A stretch of 64,000 bases of DNA. Origin: Nilaparvata lugens (taxonomy: Eukaryota > Arthropoda > Insecta > Hemiptera > Delphacidae). The notes below the pieces were generated by a model that was given only the letters and a program-made list of their open reading frames with translations, was not told where the DNA came from and did not search any database. The stretch spans positions 33,316,017 through 33,380,016 of the forward strand of contig NC_052518.1 of assembly GCF_014356525.2 (NCBI RefSeq), given 5' to 3'. Each line of letters begins with the position of its first letter. The stretch's first letter is position 1. Position numbers and translations under genes: made by a program. Below, one piece after another: positions 25,596-36,155 of the stretch.

Positions 25596-26118
25596 GGGGA
25601 TGTTTCACAGAGACAAGTTCTCACAGAGACAAGTAGTGATTTTGAACGATATTAGTGTCACAGAGACAAGTTTCACAGGAGCAAGTATTTCTATAAATGG
25701 CAGTCTCACAGGAACAAGTTCCCACAGAGACAAGCAGTTTCATAGAGACAAGGTCTCCGTCCAAAGTAGTAGCGCTATAAATGGCAGTCTCACAGAAGCA
25801 AGTTCCCACTGGAACAAGGTGTTTCACAGAAGCAATGTCAGTGTCATAGAGACAAGGTAGCGAATGTAGGAAGAAGTTAGGCGTGTTGCCTACATCTGAA
25901 CTTGAAGGCACTCCATTATTTGTTCTAGTAAATTGAATGTCTGTTGTTTTTTAATCATGCAGGTATATGATTATGATTGAAGGTTTATCAGATAAGATAG
26001 GGATGGGTTGGTAACCTATTAGAATCAGATAGAAGATAACTTAAATAAATAAATAAATTGAGTTCTATGCAAATGTAATATATTTCTACCAAACTCCAAG
26101 ATAACTATTCCAATATAT
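25596..26118 (+). repeat. Left inverted arm, CACAGAGACAAG repeat
   Basis: The first about 265 bp consist of imperfect CACAGAGACAAGT/CACAGGAACAAGT units spaced 12-40 bp apart. A unique part follows (GTTGCCTACATC at about 25888, then AACCTATTAGAATC and AATTGAGTTCTATGC to 26118). The first portion is the inverse of 32550-32946 and the last portion (25985-26118) the inverse of 29215-29345, so the right arm has been split by about 3.2 kb. Confidence 0.8.
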
Positions 26119-26415
26119 CTAATACATATACATATAACCTTCAACCCGAAAGAATAATCAATATGAATATGAAATGGAATATATAAAAGCCAAATAGCCT
26201 ACCACTGACCTATTCATCACCGCTTCTTAAAAACCACATGGCCAAAATGGTTCATTATAATTCCTTCTTTCGTAATAAATTGTTTATGCTTTTGTACTCC
26301 TGAGCGAAGCTCGGTCCCCAATATTATGAGCTAATCATCTCTTCTTTTTCCGAGCTGCGGTCTCGAATTGTAAATTCAAATTGATATAATATTAACTCCA
26401 GACAGTCACAGAGTA

Positions 26416-26579
26416 AAGCTGCGTCAACACCAATAGATTCTATAGATTCTATTAGATTGAACATAACTTATCATACACATGATGAACATATGTGTTTTTC
26501 ATGTGCCGTTCAATCTATAATAATCTGTGAGGATTAAGTTATTAACATTTCGTTAATAACTTTGGTGTAAACGCAGCTT
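26416..26579. mobile_element. MITE with TA target duplication
   Basis: Terminal inverted repeats AAGCTGCGTCAACACCAA (left) and, reverse-complemented, AAGCTGCGTTTACACCAAAG (right) bound 164 bp of non-coding DNA. TA lies on both sides (26414-26415, 26580-26581), as for Tc1/mariner- or Harbinger-mobilised MITEs. Confidence 0.8.
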
Positions 26580-26581
26580 TA

Positions 26582-28491
26582 GATGCCAAGATTTATCATG
26601 GCGTTCCGAGTTACGCATGATAATGTCAATGAAAAACTTCATTTTCCTCATAAAATCTTTCCCATAAAAAATTTAACAGATTGTTGTTCTACAAGCGTCT
26701 CTACATGTTACAAAATGAAAATCCCAGTGAAAAACAAAAAGTGCCACTTGATAATTCCCAAATCATCTTTTTAATCGTAGCTCTGATTCAACTGAGCAAT
26801 AACTTTCTGAACTTACTGAGTTAATAAAGTAACATTTAAAATTATCATAAGCGCAATGGGACTTGGGATTCCATCAATTCAGAATAAGTATTATACCGGT
26901 ATTCATTTTTACAGGATTGAAGTAGTGCAACATTTAGATTAGCACACCAATAGATTTTATTTGTAGCGGAGTGAGTTCATTACTTTCATATCAAAGTTCT
27001 ACTTTTTCCATTATGATATAGTACGACTACTGCAAAACAATGTCTGGTAGCCCTGGTAATGTAATGTAATGTAATGTAATGTAATGTATGGTTGATTGGA
27101 AGTCTCCAACCAGCCTGATCAGATTTCTTAGTGGGGCCATTGGCAAACATTTTATAAAAGCGCTGATATTATTACAATGACTTTATTCCTAGTAGATAGC
27201 ATTTCTAGTAGATGGCTGAATATTCTCGTTACCACATTGCAAAGGATGTTCAGTGAGGTCTACTGTTATCTGGACTACTAGAGTATTGTAACTCCTAATG
27301 TCAGATTGAGTAAGAGCTTGAAATTTATTCCTATCTAGTGTACTCCATGTTCAATAATCTGCCTTTATCTTATATTAGAAGAAACTTGCCTCTGAATAAA
27401 TTAAAAAACGCACTAAATGTAATTCTGAATGAATATGCTTATTGTTCCGTAAATTAATTTTCAAATTGTTGAAAATATGATATTCAGTGCTGTGAGTTTA
27501 TAAATAGTTTATGTCTTTTTTCAATGTATGACTTAATTTATTCAATTGTACTGGGTGATGATAATTATGACTTGATAAGACTGATTTGATGAATGATAAC
27601 ACTATTCATAAGATGACTGACTACTAGATGTTATGAATTGAATTGCTCATTTATTGTATAACAGACTATGAGATGAATCCTTTAGACAAGGCCAATTCGC
27701 CTAATCTACATCCAAATTGTTTGTATTTATCGTCAATATATTTCTTATTCCTAGACGCCAGCTAAAAAAGGGGTTTCAATTTTCGTAGAATAAGCACGTA
27801 ATTCAAAACTGTATGTTTTTCAAAAATTGTTGTGATTTCAAATTCAAATTTCGTTTATCACACACATAGGCTATACGAAAATTAAGAATTAATGAGAAAG
27901 TGTCCCGGAATAAGGTTTATGATTTTTGTTCTTCTGTATTTATACTAAGTGACATATTTATCAGTGATGGCTCTTAAACTGTAGGTTTATTATTAAATAA
28001 CGAGTTTGGAGCACCAGAAAAATGGGATTATATTTTATTATAATAATATTCAAAATTACGTTTCCAACCCACAATTATTGTCTTATTGTCATGTCCTTAA
28101 AGTTACTGTAAACCATATCGGTTGGGACTAATCAAGGTTTATTTAGGGTGGTTTTAATTATTAGTTTATGTGTTACAAATAGTTCACCTAGATTTAGATG
28201 GCAATTGAAACATTATTGATCTAACTAAAGCATGATATTAGTGTCAAAGACAGAAATCTGCGTTTTAATTCATTATCATGTGAGAGAGAGAGAGAGAGAG
28301 AGAGTGAGAGAGAGTGAGCCCGAAGGAAAGGGTATGTGTAAGAGAGTGATGTGGTTGAGTGGGAGTGACAGAGTTCGATATATTATATGCTATATGGTGG
28401 GTGAGGAATAATAGTGTGTCCCTTCACTACCTCCGTAAACATCGTACTACCTCGTGTTTACGGAGGTAGTGGTCCCTTACGCTACACTCAC

Positions 28492-28538
<47 letters not shown>

Positions 28539-29214
28539 ATAAACCATATCCATAGATTTTGGAAGCGGCATGCTATTTTTTCAATCTTTTGAAACAGCAT
28601 TTATTGTCTAAGGTTGGTGAAAGAAGTTTTCTGCATTCCATAACAACAATCTGCAGACTGACGTCTCGGGTATTAGAACCAAAAGGCCTTGCTTTATAGA
28701 ACTATAAATACTCATTCAGTATTACAATGCCTTGCTTCCATGAAACAAAGCAAATGTTTCCCGTTAGGTACTTCTGGAAAGCCCGGTCAATTTGTCATCG
28801 GTGGTGTCCAGGTAGAACTACCCTGCTCATAGACTATGTTCACTGAAGCGTAAAACCAAAGTTAACCAAATGCTTCTATTTCTAAAAATTCTATTGCCAG
28901 GTATAAAGTACTGCACTTTGGCGGCAGGAAGAAGATGAACAATAATAAGGAGAAAAATATAGATAGGAGAAGATTATAACCGTTGAGTACACTATTTTAT
29001 CTACAACCACTCTTTTGACGAATTGAAAACTTATAAATTACTGGTGGTACTCCCATACAGTAACAGTCAGGGGTGTATTCAAATACTGTTGGATAACATC
29101 TTTCCAATATTGTTACATTCATGTAGAAGTATATAATCTGTTCTTTCTTACATTGATATCACTTATGTATAAGTTACTGCAGAATCAAAATTATTTTATA
29201 TTGACTGAACAATT
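26582..29214. other. Interior of the 7.35-kb element, no recognised gene
   Basis: AT-rich with scattered stops in all frames. It holds a (GTAAT)n run (27056-27087), a (GA)n run (28282-28304), a 17-bp-arm hairpin (28425-28471) and a (TA)n run (28494-28534). Short ORFs such as the one at 26583 have no recognisable content. Confidence 0.6.
28425..28471. repeat. Perfect 17-bp-arm hairpin
   Basis: CACTACCTCCGTAAACA at 28425-28441 is the exact reverse complement of 28455-28471, with a 13-base loop that itself contains ACTACCTCG. It is followed 22 bp later by a (TA)n tract. Confidence 0.9.
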
Positions 29215-29345
29215 AAAAGTCACATTGAAATAGTTATTTTGGAGTTTGGTGGAAATAATACATTTACATGGAACTCAATTTATTTATTAAAGGCAATCTA
29301 TAATTCTAATAGGTTCTGGTAAAACATAATGATAAAATAGGTGTT
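29215..29345 (-). repeat. Inner part of right inverted arm
   Basis: Inverse copy of 25985-26118: GGAGTTTGGTGGAAATAATA, GGAACTCAATTTATTTATTA and TTCTAATAGGTTCTGG match the reverse complement. Separation from the outer arm (32550-32946) implies that 29346-32549 was inserted or moved in later. Confidence 0.7.
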
Positions 29346-29554
29346 CAATGAATTAATGAAGCCTAACAACTTTAAATATATTTCAAATTATTTAAAATTA
29401 AATTGATTCTACCTCGGTGCAAGTCAGCTTCACATTTGTACATGTATCATTGTATCGAATTATTAAATATTTGATGATTTTGGTAAAACAACATTTTAAT
29501 CCTGGACTAGTAGTTCTATGAACAGTAGACCTCGCGCAGTTATAAAACACAGCC

Positions 29555-31378
29555 TCGTCTCATACTGTCCATAAGAGTAAATCAGAGTGGTATCGTCTGC
29601 ATAGAGCACAGGTAAAGTGTGAACATTGGACTGAAGGTCATTCATAAAAATCAGAAACAGAAATGGTCCAAGTACGGAGCCTTGAGGAACACCTGCTAGT
29701 ACTTCCTTATATTGAGAATTTTCCGACGTGTCAGCGACCACAACTTTCTGTTTCCTATTGATTAGGTATGATTGGATAAGTTTAAGTTCCTTATTTTTAA
29801 CACCATAGAAGTTTAACTTATCCAACAATTTTCCATGGTGGATACTCTCAAAAGCCCGGCTCAAATCTATCAATTTCGCACCAGTTACTAATTTCTTTTC
29901 AAAGCCTTTCAGTATTTCATTCACTACAAATTCAATAGCCATCACTGTCGAATGCTTTGGTCTAAACCCATATTGATGGCAATACAATAAACCCTTACAT
30001 GTAAAATACTCATAAAGCTGAATCGATACACACATTTCAATGATTTTGCTTACAATAGGAACTATGGCAATGGGTCTGTAGCACTCTGGTTTACTGTGGT
30101 CCCCCTTTTTAAAAACAGGGATTATCTTTGTCAATTTCAGAGAGTCTGGGAAAACCCCAGTTACAAAAATCAGGTTTATTAAATGAGTGAGAGGAAGCAG
30201 TAATGCATCTATAATGTGCTTGATAACATAATTAGATAGATCATACACATCTGCAGTCCGTGATGAACTCAACTGCATAGCAATTGTCCTAACGGTGGAA
30301 GAATCTATCTGTCGTAAATGAAAATTGTCTTCCCGCTCATTTCGTTCCCATACAAAGTTTTCAAGTAGCTCAAGATGACTGGGTGCACCATCAACTTCCC
30401 CATTATTTGTCTGAATGCTTGAGTTTATGAAATAACTGTTAAAAACCTCTGCAGAAATAGAAATTTTCTTTGGTGCTCTCTTACACTGCTCACTCTTGAC
30501 AATATTCCATGCCACTCTACACTTGTTTCTAGAGTCCTCAATTAACAGATCATTTGCCTCTATTTTTGCCTTTGTTATTGCAGAGGCATACAATTTCTTA
30601 TATTTTTTAAAATTCTTCTTATCCTCCTCCCTACTTGTCGATTTCCATCTATTATAATATAATATCAATACAGCTCTCAAATTACGAAGATCCTGATTAA
30701 ACCATCTATTTTTCTTAAACTTACCAGCCTTCACTGATCTAGAAACAATTGGACATTTCTCATTGAAAACTGACAATACACATTTCAAGACTTGATTAAA
30801 AGCCAGGTTAACATCACTTATAGGCCTACTGAATAGAAAAGACCAGTCAATATTCAACAGACTAGAACTGCAATTCCTTAATCTTGTTTCTGTTACCAAT
30901 CTGGATTTTACTATTTTCCTACTACTCTTACTATTAAATTCCTTATGATCTAACTTTAATGTAAGCCATATACCGGCATGATCTGATAATAAATTCTGCT
31001 CGAGCAAGGTATAGTCTAATTTATTAGAAAAAGAATTGATAAATATATTATCCAAGCATGAGGAGTTCCTTGTAGGTTCATTTACAGTTGGATACAGGTC
31101 AAAAGATTTCATCAGCAATAGAAAATCCTGAACAATTGATGTACCAGTCTCTAATAGGTTCATGTTACAGTCAGTGGTTAGTACAAGATATCTAAAATTA
31201 GTTGTCATGATTATTAAAAGTATGTCCTCTACTCTGCTTATAAAACTATTTACATCAGAGTCTGGTGTACGATATACAGTAAGAATAACCATATTCAGTT
31301 TTGTCAGATGCACCGCACATGCTTCACAAACAGAATCTGCACTGATATTTTTCACATCGCTGTTGGGGTTAGTGTATC
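29555..31378 (-). pseudogene. LINE C: endonuclease and RT fragment of the A/B family
   Basis: Reading leftward from about 31378: SVCEACAVHLTKLN and VYRTPDSDVNSF (endonuclease; the catalytic N-terminal part is missing), SSCLDNIF, LLSDHAGIW, then RT with CYRPIAIVPIVSKIIE, YGFRPKHSTVMA, LIDLSRAFESIHH, GVPQGSVLGPFLF and YADDTTL near 29590. It breaks off just after the YADD box. The residue order is the same as in LINE A plus LINE B, so it belongs to the same CR1-like family and serves as an internal reference that no coding sequence is missing between A and B. The long ORF is about 600 codons without stops, so decay is limited, but both ends are truncated. Confidence 0.88.
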
Positions 31379-31487
31379 AAAAATATGCTAACATCAAAAT
31401 CTAATCTCCTTCAACAGGTCAGACCGAGTTGAAAGCAGATAAAGGTCGAGAGAAAATACTATGTTTTCTTTCCGTTATTAATTGCAT

Positions 31488-31573
31488 GTGTCATTGCATG
31501 CAATGACACGACAGCTGATTTTTTACTAAGTTACATTGATATATTAATTGCATGCGTTATTGCATGCAATTAA
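31488..31573. repeat. Twin palindromes built on TTGCATGCAA
   Basis: 31488-31509 is a perfect 22-bp palindrome (GTGTCATTGCATGCAATGAC is its first 20 bases). 31544-31573 has 12-bp arms TTAATTGCATGC/GCATGCAATTAA around GTTATT. ACAGCTGA follows each at 31511 and near 31584. Confidence 0.85.
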
Positions 31574-31734
31574 AAATCCACTCAACAGCTGAATTATTAT
31601 GGATGATTCTATTCTGATTTTTACTGTAATATTGGTGTTCGAAGGAGACTTTACCTATTGTATTAACCTTAAAATGCAAAATTTTCAAAAAACCTTGTAT
31701 ATACGTCGAGGCACAATTTAAAAAGAAATATACC

Positions 31735-31870
31735 TGTCAAATTTCATGGTAATCTATTGCTGCGTTTCGCCGTAATTGCGGAACATATAAACATAAAGAG
31801 AAATGCAAAGCCGTCGACTTGAATCTTAGAACTCATTTCGCTCGGTCAATAAATCAAAATTTTAAGAAAC
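31735..31870 (-). repeat. Dispersed repeat, copy related to 41185-41260
   Basis: Contains, in reverse orientation, GTCGACGGTTTGGCATTTCT-like sequence also found at 41218-41240 (here AAATGCAAAGCCGTCGACTT, then GAATCTTAGA). It is a short interspersed repeat; class unknown. Confidence 0.6.
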
Positions 31871-32549
31871 CACAAATATCCTGGATGAAAAGGGGAATCA
31901 ATTGTTATGTATAGATTTGAATCTGAATGTCTAGGATCCACTAAAAAGTCTACTAAATTCATCATTTTTTCTCCACAGGAGAAACGTTTAAAGCTGGCTT
32001 CAAATGATGTCACCACATTATTAACATATGTAAATTATATATTTATATATGTATGTCACGTGGATTGAAGGAGCGTTGTTTGTGACGTTGTTTGTTGATT
32101 GAAGGAAGATTCTATTTTACTATTTAAATAAATCATAATGTAATATTTACTTATCCACTTCGAGATTTACATAGTGATAATAAGTAGGAAATGAAATGTA
32201 TAGCAAACACTTCAGTTGCTATGTAGGCCTACTGTATTGTATTCTGTAGTGTCTTATTTTTTACTAAAGTGATGAAGTATCAGAAAATACTATCATTCAG
32301 CATTGTTATGTATTATTTTCAATGTCATTTTTTTCTCTTTCTTTTCAATAATTTAAAATTTGTTATTATTTTAAATAAGTAGATAACTTAACTATTGTTT
32401 GTTTTTAATCATATTATTTGTATTTATTTGTTTCGTATTGTTATAATACTTGATAGAGAGTTGAGTGTAAGAGAGGGTCGACTGCGCCCTAACTTCGCTT
32501 TCTAAGAAAAATAAAGGCAGTCATTCTATTCTATTATGTCACCATAATA

Positions 32550-32946
32550 TATATGTATATATATTAAAAAACAGATGACATCCATTTATTAGAGCAAATG
32601 GAATGCCTTCATCTTCATGTGTAGGCAACACACCACACCAACCTTGTTCCTGTGAGACTGACCTGTCTCTGTGACACTACACTTGTTCGAATGGGACTCT
32701 ACCCCTCTTCTTGTTCCACTGACACTACTTGTTCCAGTGAAACAGACCTTGTCTCTGTGAGACTCACCTTGTCTCTGTGAGACTCACCTTGTCTCTGTGA
32801 GACTCAACTTGTCTCTGTGGGAACTTGTTCCTGTGAGACTGCCATTTATAAAACTACTTGTTCCTATGAAACTTGTCTCTGTGACACTAATATCGTTCAA
32901 AAACACTACTTGTCTCTGTGAGAACTTGTCTCTGTGATACGGACCC
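32550..32946 (-). repeat. Outer part of right inverted arm
   Basis: Inverse of 25596 to about 25960: CTTGTCTCTGTGAGA units, including three near-identical copies in a row at 32760-32815, AATATCGTTC spacer and GTGTAGGCAAC. It ends with GGACCC against the 8-bp target duplication. Confidence 0.85.
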
Positions 32947-32954
32947 GTTGAACA

Positions 32955-33363
32955 CACAAGAAGAAGAAGCCCTGAAATATGTTGCGAGATATGTAATTCA
33001 TGAAGATGCTGATTCTTGGTACAAAGAAGCAATGTACTCGAACAGTAATTGGATTGAAGCCTTGAGTAGAGGAGGTTTTAACATGTCCTACTGATGAATT
33101 CAAGGATCATTCAACAAGCGAATGACATATTTATGAAAATTCACGGAAATACGGTCTCAAACACAAAACAAGTGATTGGAAAATATGTGAACATTTAAAA
33201 AAAAAAAACATTCCCAGAAGTTAATGATAGAATCTTACGAAAATTTGCGCGGACAAGAACTTTTATTAGACCCCAGTTACATGAACGAGAGAATGAAAAT
33301 TGCTAGTGAGGAGCGAAGAAATAAGAAGAAATACATTCAGTTTGTACATTCATGCAAGTGAAT
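32955..33363 (+). pseudogene. P-element transposase relic, part 3 (C-terminal region)
   Basis: Translation in shifting frames gives EEEALKYVARYVIHED, SNWIEALSRGGFN, DIFMKIHGN and FARTRTFIRPQ...RRNKKKYIQF. These match the order of the C-terminal region of P-element/THAP9-type transposases (a motif of the form ALKYVAGYV, then ISRGGL, then RTRTFIR), named from knowledge of the family. It directly continues part 2 once the 7.35-kb element and one 8-bp duplication are set aside. Multiple frameshifts are present. Confidence 0.75.
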
Positions 33364-33949
33364 ACAAAATTCAACTTTCTCGCTAACAAAACTTGCCTAC
33401 CCAAAAAATTTAGAATTTTCTAGCTTATTAACTTCTTCATATCACGTTTTTGAAATTTTGGAAAACTTCCAACTTTATTTTATTCATACAATTTGAATTG
33501 ACTTCAAATTCATGTATATTAATCTACATTATTGGAATCGGTGATTCATTCGCTATAAGTACAGAGAATTTCAATGTTCTATCTGAATTGTAAGGGTGTT
33601 GAACGACGATGTATTTGAAGCTACAATGAATAAACTGTATGCTCAGTGTAGTTACTCATCACTTATTTACTACACGTGACGTCACGCTGGCGTTCCCCCC
33701 ACCACTTTGAATCTCACACCTGTGAGTGATCAACCTTCTGTCTACTAATATAACGTTGATTCGGTGGTACCTTCTTCTGCGAGATCTATATTATGGATTC
33801 CCTGCACTCTCCACACCACGTGTTATTATTCAAAAACATAACAATGATTCAAAAACCTCGTACCTCTCCGTGATGTTTACAGCAAAACTAAGGAAGAGAA
33901 GCTAGAACTCTCTACAATTTGAAGCAACATGGCTATTGTAGATTGTGTT
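33364..33949. other. Intergenic, nothing recognised
   Basis: AT-rich; may include the 3' terminal part of the P element. A short GC-richer patch at 33675-33710 (ACGTGACGTCACGCTGGCG) stands out but has no gene attached. Confidence 0.5.
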
Positions 33950-34687
33950 TAGAATAATTTTAGAGTTCACTGTTCATTTCAATATAAGAGTTTTCAAATT
34001 ATTGAAACACTGACACAATATATTATTGTATAAGCTGCAAGGAATGAGTATGGCATTTCCACAGCTTCAGATTTTTCACTTGATTGTAATAAAGTTATAT
34101 TACTGAGAGTATTCACTTAAAATAAATAATAATTATTTTCAAAAGGGAAAATATAGGGTAGAGTTGACAGAAGAGGAATGCTTTGTACTATGAGTTCATA
34201 CTATGTAAAATAATGAATTAACATTCAATTGTAATCAAAATAATAAAAACAAGACTCTTCAATAATTCTCGAGGAACAAGAAAGCTTCTCACTGTATTAT
34301 GATATTGTAGAACTTGATATAATAAGAGTGTGATATATCAGGAGTTGTCTATTATAGTGAGGGATCATTTCTTGAGTATACTATATGCAATCTCCCTTTT
34401 TATTCGGATTAGTAAAGTTGTAGGCTGTGTTCAAATTGAGAAGTTTGTTTTGAAATTCATAGAATTGACGAAATTTATTCCATGTTAACACTTCAAGTGA
34501 ACTCTCAATAATATCATTATTCTTCAATCGATAAGAGTTATTTTAAACTTGCTTGAATTCTAAAGCTGATTAATGCAGTTGGAGACTGATATAATGCATA
34601 AAACAATAATTGAACTTGTGAGAGGTAGAATTGTCTACATTTCAAGTCAGATTGAAAGCTTTAAATTTGAAAGAATTCTCTATTCAA
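33950..34687 (+). repeat. Tandem duplication of host sequence, copy 1
   Basis: From GTTCACTGTTCATTTCAATA to GAATTCTCTATT, about 740 bp, repeated about 770 bp downstream with roughly 10% divergence and small indels. No coding content. It is the uninterrupted reference for the LINE E insertion site (TTGAATTCTAAAGCTGAT at 34553). Confidence 0.85.
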
Positions 34688-34719
34688 GGGCCGGTTTCCG
34701 AGCTCGGGATTTAGCTAAG

Positions 34720-35341
34720 TTCACTTTTGATATGGTTCACTGTACATTTCAATATAAAAGTTCTCAAATTATAAAAACACTGACACAATTTTGTTGTATA
34801 AGCTGTAAGGAATGTATATGGAATTTCCACAGTTTCAGATGTTTCACATGATTGTAATAAAGTTGTATTACTGAGAGTATTCAGTTAAAATAGATAATAA
34901 TTATGTATGAGAAAGAAAACATAGGGGAGAATTAACAAAAGAGGAACCCTCAGTATTGATAGATCATACTATGTAAAATTATGAACTTTCAATTGTGATT
35001 AAACTAATAAAAACGAGAGTTCAATAATTCTCGAGGAACAAGAAAACTTCACACTCTATTATAATTGTAGAACTTGATACTAATATCAAGAGCTTGATAT
35101 ACTTGAGTTACTTGTATAATAATAGTGTGATGTATCAGGAGTTGTCTATTATATTAAGAGATAATTTCTAGAGTATATATGCAATCGTCTTTTTATTCGG
35201 ATTAGTAGGCTATGTTCAAATTGAGAAGTTTGTTTTGAAATACATAGAATTGACGAAATTTCTCTCATGTTAACATTTCAAGTGAAGTCTCAGTGATTAT
35301 TATTCAGTAATCAATAAGAATTATAAAAACTGGCTTGGATT
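34720..35341 (+). repeat. Tandem duplication of host sequence, copy 2 (left part)
   Basis: Second copy, from GTTCACTGTACATTTCAATA to GGCTTGGATT (35341), where LINE E interrupts it. It continues at 39457-39588 (GATTCTAAAGCTGATCAATG to GAATTCTCTATT). Between the copies, 34688-34719 carries AGGGCCGGTTTCCGAGCTCG, a GC-rich motif absent from copy 2's end. Confidence 0.85.
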
Positions 35342-35342
35342 A

Positions 35343-36110
35343 AAAGGTATAATCTCTACGGAACTTGCGTTTTTTAGGGATGAATTAAAGAAGACGAACG
35401 AAAATGTACTCGAATTGCGTAAATCAGTGGAGTTGTTCTCAGCTAAAATTGATGACTACAAGTTGATAATAGATGATTTTAAGACTGAACAATTTGTTAT
35501 AAAAAAGGAAAATGAAAAACTGTCCAAGAAGGTTCACGAGATGGAATTACAAGTCATCGAGCTGCAGCAATACAGCAGAATTAACAACCTCGAAATTCAC
35601 GGAATACCGCAAACGCCAAACGAAGATGTTTATGCTATAATCGAAGATATTTCAAAAACTCTCAAATTGAAAAATGATGCATTGAAGATCGATATTGCTC
35701 ATAGACTCCCAACTACGAATAAACATGCTATTCCACCGATACTAATAAAATTCAATAATAGAATTGCGAAGAACAACTTGTTTTCTCAATATAAAAAAAT
35801 ACAGAGTGAGCTGAAAAAATTGGAACCACCAGGACAGTTAAGAACCACATCAATAAATAGAAATCTACAAGACGGGCCAGTATACATCAACGAAAATTTG
35901 TCTACTTACTACCGAGGTCTGCTGAAAGGTGCTAAACTATTTGCGAAGGAAAACGGCTATAAATTTGTGTGGGTCATGAATGGTAAAATATATGTTAGAA
36001 AGCACGAAGACTCAAGACCCATCCGACTGGCAAGCCACGCTGATCTAGATCGTCTCAGGTGTGATGATCCAATTTCTTCTCAAATGCGCTCCAACAGTGG
36101 TGGAGAATAA
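35343..36110 (+). CDS. LINE E ORF1 (5'-partial), coiled coil plus FP-like domain
   Basis: Open from the element's left border with no stop, so no true start is present; 255 codons remain. The first about 90 residues are a charged coiled coil (KKENEKLSKKVHEMELQVIELQQ). The L1-ORF1/baculovirus-FP-like domain follows, with RINNLEIHGIPQ, DIAHRLP, PPILIKF, YINENLSTYYRGLLKGAK and NGYKFVWVMNGKIYVR. This class of protein is expected to coat element RNA and act as a chaperone. It stops 45 bp before the ORF2 ATG, an arrangement typical of bicistronic LINE RNAs. It is related to the broken ORF1 of LINE D. Confidence 0.85.
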   Translation, partial: KGIISTELAFFRDELKKTNENVLELRKSVELFSAKIDDYKLIIDDFKTEQFVIKKENEKLSKKVHEMELQVIELQQYSRINNLEIHGIPQTPNEDVYAIIEDISKTLKLKNDALKIDIAHRLPTTNKHAIPPILIKFNNRIAKNNLFSQYKKIQSELKKLEPPGQLRTTSINRNLQDGPVYINENLSTYYRGLLKGAKLFAKENGYKFVWVMNGKIYVRKHEDSRPIRLASHADLDRLRCDDPISSQMRSNSGGE

Positions 36111-36155
36111 AGATACGGCTTCCCTGATTTTTACTTTATTGAACTCTGAACTGTA

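Larger units (their letters stand above)
31379..32549. other. AT-rich segment without gene
   Basis: Between LINE C and the outer right arm. It contains two TGCATGCAAT-centred palindromes (31488-31573), a dispersed repeat (31735-31870) and a TATATATACATATATATTA tract near 32547. No coding potential is recognised. Confidence 0.55.
25596..32946. mobile_element. 7.35-kb composite element with long inverted termini, inserted into P relic
   Basis: GTTGAACA at 25588-25595 and 32947-32954 is a direct 8-bp target duplication. Immediately inside, the left end GGGGATGTTTCACAGAGAC and the reverse complement of the right end GGGTCCGTATCACAGAGAC match, and the match continues through repeated CACAGAGACAAG units. 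An 8-bp duplication is usual for hAT and P-type transposons, but no transposase is seen inside. The interior carries a MITE (26416-26579), LINE C (29555-31378) and unassigned AT-rich DNA. It is probably a non-autonomous element enlarged by later insertions. Confidence 0.75.

Noticed and set aside
25600..25911. TTTCACAGAGACAAG repeats as a CRISPR-like or coding array
   Set aside because: Spacers are not unique and of constant size, the locus is eukaryotic, and the block is the inverted terminus of a transposon.
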